Shown: positions 50,166 to 63,056, counted from the stretch's first letter. The stretch: 64,000 bases of DNA from Watersipora subatra (GCF_963576615.1 NC_088714.1:64178667-64242666), one strand, 5' to 3'. The notes: generated from the sequence alone by a model not told the origin. A program made the numbers and translations.

Positions 50166-50624
50166 TTTTTTTAAAGTATATTTGAATAAGGCTTTATAAA
50201 AAGTGTTATCTCATTGGTATTATTTAACAAGCCAGAGAGTGTCACCTTTTGCTTTCTTTTATAATTTAGATAGTGTACAGAGATATATCGCACGGCCTCC
50301 CCAAACCAGAGTACTTCCCAATGTACAAAGGACACTGTTGGGGTCGTTGTAACGAACAGCAAGTGTGTAATGTACCAGCTTCACAGACAGATGTCATTGC
50401 TGGCAGGTAATAGTTTAGATATCATATGCTATTATTGTGTCATTTTTTATCAATGAGGCAGAATAATGGGGTACAACAGGCCGTAAGTTTAATATGTAAA
50501 CTAGAGCATCTCTTACCTCTTTAACACATATCGGTGATATCATCGTCAAGCAGCAATCATTAGCCTTTTGAAGATGAGTAGAAATCTACCTCTTTAACAC
50601 ATATCACACACTCTTTAACACATA

Positions 50625-51716
50625 GTACTCTATCTTTAGTTAGTAATAGTGTTCATCTAACTAGTACTCTATCTTTAGTTAGTAATAGTGTTCATCTAAC
50701 TAGTACTCTATCTTTAGTTAGTAATAGTCTTCATCTAACTAGTACTATTTCTGTAGTTAATAATAGTGTTCATATAACTAGTACTCTATCTTTAATTAGT
50801 AATAGTGTTCATCTAACCAGTTCTTTATCTTTAGTTAGTAATAGTGTTCATCTAACTAGTACTCTATCTTTAGTTAGTAATAGTGTTCATCTAACTAGTA
50901 CTCTATCTTTAGTTAGTAATAGTCTTCATCTAACTAGTACTATTTCTGTAGTTAATAATAGTGTTCATCTAACTAGTACTCTATCTTTAATTAGTAATAG
51001 TGTTCATCTAACTAGTTCTTTATCTTTAGTTAGTAATAGTGTTCATCTAACTAGTACTCTATCTTTAGTTAGTAATAGTCTTCATCTAACTAGTACTATT
51101 TCTGTAGTTAATAATAGTGTTCATATAACTAGTACTCTATCTTTAATTAGTAATAGTGTTCATCTAACTAGTACTCTATCTTTAGTTAGTAATAGTGTTC
51201 ATATAACTAGTACTCTATCTTTAGTTAGTAATAGTGTTCATCTAACTAGTACTCTATCTTTAGTTAGTAATAGTGTTCATCTAACTAGTACTCTATCTGT
51301 AGTTAGTAATAGTGTTCATATAACTAGTACTCTATCTTTAGTTAGTAAAAGTGTTCATCTAACTAGTACTCTATCTATAGTTAGTAACAGTGTTCATATA
51401 ACTAGTACTTTATCTTTAGATAGTAATAGTGTTCATATAACTAGTACTCTATCTAAAGTTAGTAATAGTGTTCATATAACTAGTACTCTATCTTTAGTTA
51501 GTAATAGTGTTCATCTAACTAGTACTCTATCTTTAGTTAGTAAAAGTGTTCATCTAACTAGTACTCTATCTATAGTTAGTAACAGTGTTCATATAACTAG
51601 TACTTTATCTTTAGATAGTAATAGTGTTCATATAACTAGTACTCCATCTAAAGTTAGTAATAGTGTTCATGTAACTAGTACTCTATCTTTAGTTAGTAAT
51701 AGTGTTCATCTAACTA
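50625..51716. repeat. 39-bp minisatellite, about 28 copies (intron 2 array)
   Basis: The unit contains 'agtactctatctttagttag' and 'taatagtgttcatctaact'. Variants such as 'atttctgtagttaat' recur in blocks, so groups of several units were copied together. Confidence 0.95.
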
Positions 51717-53000
51717 GTGGTCCTTGTTTATCCATTCTTCAATGACCTCATTTTTTCATGTTCAGATTCGCATGCTCATTGACCTTTTGACCCCCAGATT
51801 TCTTATTCAGGTGCTTCAATTTGTAAAAAATGTTTCTAAAATTGATTTCATGTTCTTAATTCTTATTATTTAAAAACATTCTACGTAGTGATTTTTGTTC
51901 TAAAATATTTCCTAACAGTTTCTGATTTTTTTAACTTTGAATTGAAAGGAGCTCTAATCTATTGATTATAAATCAAAAATTTCCAAGTATTTTGTCTTTA
52001 AAATGTTAAACACATTCTGTTTTGATTTTGAATAATTTTCAAACGTAGCAGTTTTTCAGTTGTCTTCAGTAATATTACAACACATAAATATTTAAAAAAG
52101 TGTAGCATCAATTTCATGGCTTGTTTCTTCTGTTGCATTCACATGTATTGCGCTGATATTAGCCGGTAGCAAGTGATACTTCTTTCACATTTTGCAACTT
52201 CATAGCTTTTGAGTACTTTGTACATACTACACTGAGGTCCACTTTTAGCTGTTTCTGTTGTTTCTGTACAAGTCTAATGAATAGTTGCTGTGTTAAGTAG
52301 ACTTTAGTTTGGTGATTGCGGAGATATTTTATCTGTAGTCTACATGAAAAAGGCGGGAGGTATCTGCTGCTCAAATAAGATTTTTAAGTTCTACAGGCTT
52401 TGCTCTCAACACTCATCACAACAACTGAATATTTTCAAGCAATTCAGTAGAACCTACCATTAGTCAATTTAACCCAGTTAATCGGTTAAATTTGGGTAGT
52501 TTGATATAAGCTTTGAGAGATTGGTTGGCCTGTTACTTACAGCTAATAAACAATAGCTAAGAGCAAATGGCTATCAACTGTACTGTTTCAGCATTGTTCA
52601 ATTTTAAGAGTTATTCTCTTTTTCTTCTTTTTTGGTCTAAAAAGACGCGCTGCGATACATCTAATAGCGAATTTATAAGTTTTATAGCATGGTCAGTACT
52701 GCTCAGTAGTCATAAAGAGCAGGTAACTCAGAGATTTCTGTTACTTTTTTATTTGCTCTGGCAAGTACATGTAGGTTGTGCATATGATAAAATACAACGG
52801 TTTTTTCTTACTGTTAATTATTTGTTAGGTGCTGGAATTTAGTTTAACAGTTGATTTCATAATATTTAGTATAATTCATAAAAATTTTGTATACAGAAAC
52901 AGAAATGAGTACAATGGAGAAAATTTAGAGCATCAAGAAAGTAACTTGTAGCAGCTCAATAACTATTTCACCACATCCCTCATTTCAAATGACTGAAGCT
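51717..53000. other. Sulfotransferase intron 2, unique part
   Basis: No repeat or exon recognised. ORFs at 52159-52374 (minus) and 52567-52842 (plus) lack motifs. A missing small exon here could explain the phase problem at 53012. Confidence 0.4.
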
Positions 53001-53784
53001 TCCTGTTTCAGGATTTTAGAGTTCTGGATGAAAACTGTCCAATAGAGTGGCTTGAAAACTGTTACAATATAAAGTTCTGCAACAAAAGATATAAACCTGA
53101 AACTTTGAAAGTGGGTTTCTTTCAGAGCTCTCCAGGTAAATATACATAGACTTATTTATTAATAAAACATTTCTAAAGCATTTATATCAGTTTAAAAGGC
53201 TTGTTGGCAGAACAGGAATTACTTAAAAAGTCAAAATCAAATATTCAAAATTAGAATTGCAGTAATTATAGCCAATATTTAGTGTAGTGCAAAAGTCTCT
53301 CTGTCTATTTTAATATTGATTACAGGTAATATCCTAATTAACGGGCAGGTGAATGAGAACTCGACCCATATTACAATAGCCACAGCGATGCAGTACTTGG
53401 GGCACATGGCTACACCGGAAACCATCTTTTATGTACAGCTGAGAAACCCGACTGATAGGTGCTTCATCTGTTAAACTTATGAAATATTTTAAGGTGCATA
53501 CCAGCGCCTTTATTTAGGCGCATACCGGCGCCTAGTTGTTTCCTCGTGAAAAAAAAGTTTCTAAAAAGCAGAAGATTTTCTGTGTCTGGATTCGTCAGAG
53601 TATAATTATATGTCTTTCGCTTAATTATTTTTCCATATATCAGACACATATCTATTTAATATAGTGTATAAATAGCATATAAATATATACTATATATAAA
53701 ATCTGTAATACATAAATTACATAAAAATTCATATCTTTTTATATGTTGAATATATAATAAAGTCATTTTTACAAGTACACTGGC

Positions 53785-54015
53785 AGATCAGCGCACTGTG
53801 AGAGTTCGTAAGGTGTACCGCTAAAGTACAGAGAATAGCTATGAGCACAATTATTTGGTAATGTCCAATGCAGCCAAGTGAGGCAGATGTTAACATGATG
53901 GGCTACTAAGTGTCAGGCTGTGAGTTTGAATCCCACACAACACAAATCTTTTCACAAACTCAAACTGTGGGGTCAAACAGATGAATATTATATATGGCTA
54001 TTATTATAGTAATTA
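53785..54015 (+). mobile_element. tRNA-derived SINE (family S1)
   Basis: The core 'gctaaagtacagagaatag' is followed by a tRNA-like middle with the B box 'gagtttgaatcccaca' and a diverged 3' block. Sulfotransferase intron 4. Confidence 0.65.
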
Positions 54016-54589
54016 ACGATCAAGTACACTTTGTCATTGTGTGCAAAGTGTGTGTTAGTCCGGATAAACATACTTTTTCATAGTTTTATGTTGATTTCAT
54101 CTAAACACCACGCGCAAACTTCCCAGAATGCTCTATGTTGTCTGTTTGTTCAATAACAATATTTGGTTTTAAAACTCTGTCTGGTTCCTGAGAGTCGGCC
54201 TCCTAAACACTCACCAGCGAGATATCTTACCAAAAGAATTCTCCGGGCACGTGGCTTACTGTCAATTGATATTCATTTATGAAGTACACTGTATTTACGC
54301 TGAAATAGCCAGACACAGCTGATACTGAATCTAGAATGTTTTCCCACCAAGAATATAAATGTATTTTCAAACATTTTGAATTTTTGATGTTGTTTCTTTT
54401 AAACATAATGCTAGTGATGGTTTCACATACACCAAAAACCTTTAAGCTAAACTGGTGCATCTGTGCTTTTCAAGCAGAACCAATCTTTTGGATTATATTG
54501 GTACTTGGTACAATCTAGTAGTTTCTTGTTGCGTCTTATATTTGATAACTCTGTAAGCAAGTTCAATTGGCTGGGTTTAGATGTGCCAT

Positions 54590-57205
54590 CACTTAACTTA
54601 CAGTAGATACTGAATTAATAAGGTTTATCACTTACCTGACAGTAGATACTAAATTATTAAAGTTCATCGCGTAACTGACCGTAGATACTGAATTAATAAG
54701 GTTTATCACTTAACTTACAGTAGATACTGAATTAGTAAGGTTTATCACTTAACTTACAGTAGATACTGAATTAATAAGGTTTATCACTTAACTTACAGTA
54801 GATACTGAATTAATAAGGTTTATCACTTAACTGACCGTAGACACTGAATTAATAAGGTCTATGACTTAACTTACAGTAGATACTGAATTAATAAGGTTTA
54901 CCATTTAACTGACAGTGAATAATGAATTAATAAGGTTTATCACTTAACTGACAGTAGATACTGAATTAATAAGGTTTATCACTTAACTGACGGTAGATAC
55001 TGAATTAATAAGGTTTATCACTTACCTGACAGTAGATACTAAATTATTAAGGTTTATCACGTAACTGACCGTAGATACTGAATTAATAAGGTTTATCATT
55101 TAACTTACAGTAGATACTGAATTAATAAGGTTTATCACTTGACTTACAGTAGATACTGAATTAATAAGGTTTATCACTTGACTTACAGTAGATACTGAAT
55201 TAATAAGGTTTATCACTTAACTGACAGTAGATACTGAATTAATAAGGTTTATCATGTAACTTACAGTAGATGCTGAATTAATAAGGTTCATCACTTAACT
55301 GACAGTAGATACTGAATTAATAAGGTTTATCACTTAACTGACAGTAAATAATAAATTAATAAGGTTTATCACTTAACTTACAGTAGAAACTGAATTAATA
55401 AGGTTTATTACTTAACTGACAGTAGATACTGAATTAATAAGGTTTGTAACTTAACTTACAGTAGATAATGAATTAATAAGTTTCATCACTTAACTGACAG
55501 TAAATACTGAATTAATAAGGTTTATCATGTAACTTACAGTAGATGCTGAATTAATAAGGTTCATCACTTAACTGACAGTAGATACTGAATTGATAAGGTT
55601 TATTACTTAACTGACAGTAGATACTGAATTAATAAGGTTTATCACTTAACTTTCAGTAGATACTGAATTAATAAGGTTTATCACTTAACTGACAGTAGAT
55701 ACTGAATTAATAAGGTTTATCACTTAACTGACAGTAGATACTGAATTAATAAGGTTTATCACTTAACTGACAGTAGATACTGAATTAATTAGGTTTATCA
55801 CTTAACTGACAGTAGATACTGAATCAATAAGGTTTATCACTTGACTTACAGTAGATACTGAATTAATAAGGAATATCACTTAACTGACAGTAGATACTGA
55901 ATTGATAAGGTTTATTACTTAACTGACAGTAGATACTGAATTAATAAGGTTTATCACTTAACTTTCAGTAGATACTGAATTAATAAGGTTTATCACTTAA
56001 CTGACAGTAGATACTGAATTAATAAGGTTTATCACTTAACTGACAGTAGATACTGAATTAATAAGGTTTATCACTTAACTTACAGTAGATACTGAATTAA
56101 TAAGGTTTATCACTTAACTGACAGTAAATACTGAATTAATAAGGTTTATCATGTAACTTACAGTAGATACTGAATTAATAAGGTTTATCCCTTAACTTAG
56201 AGTAGATACTGAATTAATAAGGTTTATTACTTAACTGACAGTAGATACTGAATTAATAAGGGTTATCACTTAACTGACAGTAGATACTGAATTAATAAGG
56301 TTTATCATTTAACTGACAGTAGATACTGAATCAATAAGGTTTATCACTTAACTGACAGTAGATACTGAATTAATAAGGTTTATCACTTAACTTACAGTAG
56401 ATACTAAATAATAAGGTTTATCCCTTAACTTAGAGTAGATACTGAATTAATAAGGTTTATTACTTAACTTACAGTAGATAATGAAATAATAAGGTTCATC
56501 ACTTAACTGACAGTAAATACTGAATTAATAAGGTTTATCACTTAACTTACAGTAGATACTAAATAATAAGGTTTACCTCTTAACTTAGAGTAGATACTGA
56601 ATTAATAAGGTTTATTACTTAACTGACAGTAGATACTGAATTAATAAGGGTTATCACTTAACTGACAGTAGATACTGAATTAATAAGGTTTATCATTTAA
56701 CTGACAGTAGATACTGAATCAATAAGGTTTATCACTTAACTGACAGTAGATACTGAATTAATAAGGTTTATCACTTAACTGACAGTATATACTGAATTAA
56801 TAAGGTTTATCACTTAACTGACAGTAGATACTGAATTAATAAGGCTTATCACTTAACTGACAGTAGATACTGAATTGATTAAGGTTTATTACTTATTTGA
56901 CAGCAGATACTGAACTAATAAGGTTTATCACTTAACTGACAGTAGATACTGAATTAATAAGGTTTATTACTTAACTGACAGTAGATACTGAATTAATAAG
57001 GTTTATCACTTAACTTACAGTAGATACTGAATTAATAAGGGTTATCACTTAACTGACAGTAGATACTGAATTAATAAGGTTTATTACTTAACTGACAGTA
57101 GATACTGAATTAATAAGGTTTACCACTTAACTGGCAGTAGATACTGAATCAATAAGGTTTATCACTTAACTTACAGTAGATACTGAATTAATAAGGTTTA
57201 TAATG
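54590..57205. repeat. 39-bp satellite, about 67 copies, 2.6 kb
   Basis: The unit contains 'ttatcacttaactgacagta' and 'gatactgaattaataaggt'. Rare variants recur at fixed spacing: 'cttaactttcagtag' at 55649 and 55961, 312 bp or exactly eight units apart. This shows copying of multi-unit blocks. It fills intron 4 and stops about 50 bp before exon 5. Confidence 0.97.
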
Positions 57206-57837
57206 AAGTTTCCTCAACTACCTTACCATGTTAATAAAGTGTTGGAATTGCAGGGCAATATCCTATTTCTACCACTGGCATACGCTGCACAGCGACCAGC
57301 GTATTTTTACCAACATGACCGTTGAACAAATGAATGCCAAGTTTATGGATGGATTATTACGGCGGCTGCTCAAAGACCTAAAAGACTGTATCGCTGAACG
57401 AGGAGATTTTTACTGCGCTTTTAGGACCACAGGCCGTGATGGTGATTTAGATGTATGTGTTAGTTTAAAACAAATACTATTAGAATGTAAAGATGCAAAA
57501 TAGGTTTGTCTTTTTAGGTATATGTAGAGTTGTTTTAAAGCTTTAAAAATGGATTCATTTCACCTCGTTTTAAAAAGGTAACTATTTCATTCCTAATTTT
57601 TTTGGCATCATCAATCATGTAAGCATTGATTAAATTCAATATTTCAGCACAAAACATTACAATTTAGTTCCTAATTCTTTAGCTATTTTAATTTCAATGA
57701 ATCTGCTCAATTCAATTTATCTAAATAAATGAAATCAATTCTTTATCAATTTTACCAAAGAATTGACTTATGACAATCTATCCAAATAACAATCAACCGC
57801 AATCACTTAACTACCCGTATTAGCTCAGCCACTAGAC

Positions 57838-58083
57838 TGTTTGACACATATACACACATTTGACACTTCTTGACACATATACACATGTTTGACACTCCTT
57901 GACACATACGCACACATTTGACACTCCTTGACACATATATACACACTTAACATTCCTTGACACATATACACACATTTGACACTCCTTGACACATATACAC
58001 ACATTTGACACTCCTTGACACATATACACACATTTGACACTCCTTGACACATATACACACATTTGACACTCCTTGACACACAT
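57838..58083. repeat. 29-bp minisatellite, about 8 copies
   Basis: The unit contains 'acacatatacacacatttga' and 'cactccttg'. Because 29 is not a multiple of three and no frame contains a stop, all three minus frames are open through the array. Confidence 0.95.
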
Positions 58084-58784
58084 ACAGTATATGTGAAAGA
58101 ACTACAGAAGAAATGAGTTCAGTGTATACAATTCTAATAATTAACAATCTAGTGGGAGACTAAATGATATGGTTTTTTCCTAACTTATTTTAGATCGATA
58201 AGTTTTCATCAAAGCTGATAGGCAGCGAAATGGCTGAAGTCTTTGATTTAGCTAGTAATATTCAGCATTTCTAATGCGTCGAACATTTGCGTAATAGTAT
58301 AAGCATACCATAGACATCAACTGCAGGGCAAGTGGTCAGTTCCCCAAATGAATACAACGTATGCTGTGACCTTTTCAGTACAAACAACTATCTCTTTACT
58401 ACTTGGAAACTTTTACCATACAAAGTCTTGACAGCATTGCAAAGCTTTAAAGAGCTTTCAGTGCAGTCATGATGTAGTTATATTTAAATGCATATATATT
58501 TGTTGATTATTGTGTTGAGCTACTGAAATTAACATAGGTGTATTGGTATGTGTTTGGCTAGTGTACATTCTGATATGTTGCCATACATATAGAAATGTTG
58601 TTGTACACACAGATGTGTATATTTAGATAGATTTAGATATTTAAGTCTGTAATAAATGAAGATATGTTATTTGTTGTAAGACAGATTTTTGTGTACCTTT
58701 GTGTATTTATGTATGCATGCAGGTATTTGCGTTTGCATGCAGGTATCTTGGTTTATCTGTAGGCATCTTGGTTTACACATAGGG

Positions 58785-59160
58785 TGTCAGGGTAGTGCAG
58801 TGGTAGCACCTTTGACTTCAACCATGGGATGGGTGGTTCAAGTCCTGCTTAATGCCGATCTGACAAAAAGCTCTCAGCAAGCTTTCAACCCTAAATTGCT
58901 GGGCCTTTCGGATCTAGACCATATCTAGGCCCGTCAAACTAACAATGTGGGCACATTCAAGATTCACCTCTGTCTTTCACACACTGGGCAAGTGAAATGG
59001 CTACCCGGCTTTGTCAGACTCAACGTGTTGCCCTGGCATCCCTTCAGATTAATCTGACAATTTCGGAACTGGTAGATACTGAGAACTGGGCCACCTTTTC
59101 TCTACCATGCTGCTCGACACAAGCATGCATCGCTAAGAAGCAAGTCATTGTCGATTTCTG
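58785..59160 (+). mobile_element. tRNA-derived SINE (family S3)
   Basis: The 5' tRNA-like part 'gtagtgcagtggtagcacc' (A box) and 'gtggttcaagtcctgc' (B box) is followed by about 300 bp of GC-richer tail unlike the neighbouring intron. It is not a tRNA gene because no acceptor stem or anticodon arm closes. Sulfotransferase intron 5. Confidence 0.6.
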
Positions 59161-59332
59161 ACAGACAGTGATACTATTATCGTATGGTTTTAACATAAAC
59201 ATATTGTAATGAATGTATGTATTTTGTTCATGTAATTATAATGAATATTTTTGCAGTGTCTGCTTCCCCACAGCATGTACTCAGTTTACATCAAAGAAGC
59301 CTTCAAGTTCATTCCGCGGAGTCAGTTCAGGT

Positions 59333-59510
59333 TTAACACAACAGATGAGTATAGTGTAGACCCAGTGAGTTGGTACACAGATGTATTACTAGGTGTACAT
59401 ATATAACACAACAGATGAGTATAGTGTAGACACAGTGAGTTAGTACATAGATGTATTACTAGGTGTACATATATAACACAACAGATAAGTATAGTGTAGA
59501 CCCTGCACTA
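59333..59510. repeat. 70-bp tandem repeat made from an exon end and its splice donor
   Basis: Exon 6 ends inside the first unit ('acaacagatgagtatagtg' then GACCCA and GTGAGT). The unit recurs from about 59405 and partly from about 59478, carrying a second GTGAGT and the exon-derived sequence. Confidence 0.85.
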
Positions 59511-59689
59511 TACTTACAGTTACAGATGTACTGTTATATATATTTTGTTATACATGGGCATTAAAATATTGCTTCCTCACTTCTGTTTACCCAATCAGGT
59601 GGCAATGTCTACTTAAGTCAGAGAGGTCTCCTGCTAGAGATTTGAGAGTTGGAGAACTCATTGCTTCAATATATTTAAGCTATATATTT

Positions 59690-60055
59690 CTCAAAGTATG
59701 TTTTATGTCTGCATGTCGTTTGTCTGCATTCCGACTATACCTATTAAAATCTTGGAATAAAGAATCCGTACTGAAGAAGATTAGATCTCAGACCCTAATG
59801 TTCACCAGTTCAACACCCTACCCAATTGGCCACAGAGAATATAGTCACTATATCAGAGCACATACCCAACGGCTTTGCATACCAAGCAGGGTGATTTCGT
59901 AACTAAGTGATTGTCATTATGTAATTATTTTACTAAAATTTTCCATTGGCAATCTGCCAGGCTATTAGCAAGTGTAAGGCAACTCCCATTACTTCTCATT
60001 GTTTATAAGCTGTTTTTTGATACTCGATCAACGCCGGGTAGCACAGCTATTTACA
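59690..60055 (-). mobile_element. SINE family S2, minus orientation
   Basis: The reverse complement contains 'agctgtgctacccggcgttg', 'aaacaatgagaagta' and a tRNA-like region with A box 'ggccaattgggtagggtg', all in common with the 16185-16640 copy. Sulfotransferase intron 6. Confidence 0.6.
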
Positions 60056-60410
60056 TTTATAACGTATAGGCAAACTGTTATGTGAGTTCATGTATATATG
60101 CATACATGTGAATCTTTGCGTGTGCATGCGGTGAACATTCTTGCAATTGTGTGTAATTCATACATAATATTAAAAATCTGTTTTAGGCTGGTTTTGCCAG
60201 ACAATTTGCTCAAAAGTACTTTCATGTCGGTATCCCGGAGAAACTCACACAAGAAACATATTCCAAAAAAAAAACGGGAAAAGGAACGTGTTGTGGATAT
60301 CAACTCTGAAATTGCTTGATGACTTCTATGAACCATACAGCCGAGAACTCGCTCAGCTATTGGGAGATAGCAAATACCTTTTTCCTGTCGATAGGGACGC
60401 ACAATCATAG

Positions 60411-62631
60411 TCAACTTGAGTCGAGAATCAACTTACGCCCGCTCCTGATCAATCTAGATTGCAAGATTGCTGCTATACGAAGATATGTATTTTGCGTGAT
60501 AAGCATTTGTTAAGCACTTGATAAGCATTTTTTACTAGTTGTTTGGGCAAAAGGCAGAAGCTCGCAAAAACTTAAGGGATAGTTCACATTTGAGAGGTTA
60601 GAGAGGTTTGAGAGAGTGAGCTAACACTGCCAGGCTGTCTACTTTTATCTCACATCAGAAATTGCTTGTTATGTGTGATGTACAGCGGTGATGAAAGTGC
60701 ATGTCTGATGCTTCAATGCTTATTCAATATTAACATGTTTACACCTGGTTGGTTATAATTATTTTTTGAATGAAGTATAACATAAAAAACGTGTTTTCCA
60801 TTCTGTTCAATAATAGTACCATTTCTGATTATCACTGTCAACCACAGTTATAAAATAGGGCCAGATCAAAAAATTGTTCATATGTTTGGTTTCCGTCACT
60901 GATGACTGCTGACTACCGTGTGACTATTTCTATTGTCAGGTTCTTACGCATTCTAACAGGCATTAGAGTTGTCTGCCCTCAGAATTATGCAGCTGTCAGT
61001 AAAAACCGTAAGTGAGTTGTGGAGTTGTAACATTCACCAACACGGGCAGTTTCAATACAAGGAATACATGATTCGCAGGGTGAAGCTTCTCAGATTTTTT
61101 CTCACAGCGTTGACACAAGTCGTAACTTAGACAAATTCTAAAACATAATATGGATAGGGGATTGTTAGCTGTCCTTCCTAGCAAGGATGTGTGCATATAC
61201 ATGTATTTTGGGCTAAATAATTGCATTTATAGTGTCCAATATTTACATGTAGAAGTGTTCTAAATGTACTTTATTAGTGTTTGTAGCCTTTCTAATGGTG
61301 CTTACTACAGGATTTTATTCAATTTTCAATTAAATTTAATTTTTTCAAATATCAAATTAATTTCATTTCAATTTAAGTTAAAACCTTTGTAAGGGTGTTT
61401 GCTAAAAAGTTTAATTTATTATAATTATTAAATTATTTTCAATTTAATATTTTATTTTCAATGTTTCTAATGGTTCTTACTAAAGAGTCTAAGTTAAGTT
61501 ATAATTCAATTTTTAATTTAATTTTTGCTTTTATTTAATTTCTCATTTAATTTTCAATTTAACTCTAACAAGGTGCTTAGGTACAATTTAACTTTTCAAG
61601 GAACTTGCAAAAGGTTTTCATTCAATTGCTTTGAAAGGATTACAAATCTGAAATAATGAAACCTGAATGTTCACAAAACCAAACACCATGATATTTTTTA
61701 GACTGGCGTATTAGCAAGCAATGCATTAAATGGAGCAACAAAAGACCAAAATACATGTGTTAAATTGTATCAAATAAATAGCAGATAGGCAGTTTTGCAT
61801 TATAATGATATGTAAAGTTTTATTTCAACAGTACCGTCTAAATTTAAAAAAAATAAAATTAGCGGTACATAGTGTACAATGGTATGTTGAAACTTTCTAT
61901 TTAACTTCATGGTTTATCCATCATGAATAAAACAAGCAACCATTTTGGTAGCAAAACGGAACAAAAGAGAACTTCTTGTGAATAAACTACTTGACCAAGT
62001 TTTAATAGCCACTATGGTTAAAGACATAACAAGAGCACACAACTACGCAATACTAATAGTTGCTATTCTCAGTAGACTACATTAGGCCTGTGAAACAGGA
62101 TAAGGTTACTCACCCACACTTATACCTTGTACCTTTTATTGGATTTTTACCACACGCATCACAGGCGAATGATATTGTGTACTTTTTTTTCTGGTGAGGG
62201 ATGATATGAGTGGTTTCTGCTAACATCTGGTTGTGGCCCATCACAGTTGACTCCTGCATTCAAACATATCGTAATTCAAGTTTATCAGCATTGATCTGTG
62301 GTAGTTGTTGTGATCATTTATATTCCACAGTCATAAACACACACAATAATGACATAAATATAAGATAATAAAAATAATAAATATAATATGTAATTGTTTC
62401 TATTCATTGTATTATTTATTATATTATATTATTTATTATATTTGATTATATAAAATATAATAATTCCAAAGGAAATGTAGTGCTGTAATTATAATATTTA
62501 TGCATATGAGTATACCTACAAATAATTTGTATCAGTGTAATTAATTAGTTTCTGTTGTGTGCAGTTAGAATCTTTATAAGATGCAATGCAGGTCTTTTTT
62601 GCAAGTTATTACTATACGTGTAATTATATAA

Positions 62632-62639
<8 letters not shown>
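60411..62639. other. Sulfotransferase 3' flank and intergenic DNA
   Basis: AT-rich. 61300-61600 is a low-complexity 'aatttaatttt' patch. A 76-codon minus ORF (60996-61226) has no motif. No exon or RNA gene supported. Confidence 0.4.

Positions 62640-62688
<49 letters not shown>
62640..62688. repeat. (TA)n microsatellite
   Basis: A pure TA run abutting the left end of the retrozyme repeat. Confidence 0.95.
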
Positions 62689-62690
<2 letters not shown>

Positions 62691-62797
62691 TGCCAGCACA
62701 TTGACTTTCTTAAAGTCTGCGAGGCAACTTAGTTGTTTCGTGGCAGGAAGTCAACTCTCATGGGTAATGGGATTTGTGTCCCTTGCCTAAGCTCTGA

Positions 62798-62843
62798 GCT
62801 GCACTGATGAGACTTCAATAGCCGAAACAGTACTGTCTGTAGC
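62798..62843 (+). ncRNA. Hammerhead ribozyme 1 of the retrozyme
   Basis: Stem I strands GCTGCA (62798-62803) and TGTAGC (62838-62843) pair over six positions with one G-U. CTGATGA is at 62804-62810. Stem II is GACTTCAATAGCC, with one mismatch. GAAA is at 62824-62827. Stem III is ACAG/CTGT with loop TA. The cleavage triplet is GTC, with the cut after 62837. All core bases of the family are present. Confidence 0.85.
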
Positions 62844-63056
62844 ATGAGTATATGCTCCCTCACTTCGGTTTGGTTGAGCACTCTGTGAGAGGTGCGGCAC
62901 TATTAGCCTTTGTGCAAAGCTCATCACTTTTGTGATTTGAGCACTCTGATGCCAGCACATTGACTTTCTTAAAGTCTGCGAGGCAACTTAGTTGTTTCGT
63001 GGCAGGAAGTCAACTCTCATGGGTAATGGGATTTGTGTCCTTTGCCTAAGCTCTGA

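Larger units (their letters stand above)
48518..60410 (+). pseudogene. Carbohydrate sulfotransferase-like gene (CHST15-related), seven exons, frameshift in last exon
   Basis: Predicted type II Golgi enzyme moving sulfate from PAPS to a glycan. Exons: 48518-48664, 50270-50406, 53020-53135, 53326-53458, 57254-57452, 59257-59364 and 60187-60410; phases 0,2,1,2,0,0 agree. Exon 1 encodes a short cytoplasmic tail and a signal anchor (ALACTVAFTVFILPHI). An earlier in-frame ATG is at 48437. The exon 2-3 join gives VPASQTD where the family's 5'-PAPS loop has P-K-x-G-T-T-D, so the lysine is missing. Exons 4-5 join into YVQLRNPTDRAISYFYHW, a good 3'-phosphate motif with R and S. Exon 6 has YSVYIKEAFKFIPRSQF and DEYSVDP. 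Exon 7 ends DFYEPYSRELAQLLGD, the family C-terminus, but its two halves are one base out of frame at an A10 run (60270-60279). Full length would be about 354 residues. Exon 3 could instead start at 53012 (better acceptor) but the phase then fails. Pseudogene or assembly error; undecided. Confidence 0.72.

Noticed and set aside
50625..57205. CRISPR-like regular repeats
   Set aside because: Units are contiguous with no unique spacers, in introns of an animal gene.
58785..58860. tRNA gene candidate
   Set aside because: A and B boxes are present but no acceptor stem or anticodon arm closes, and a long SINE tail follows.
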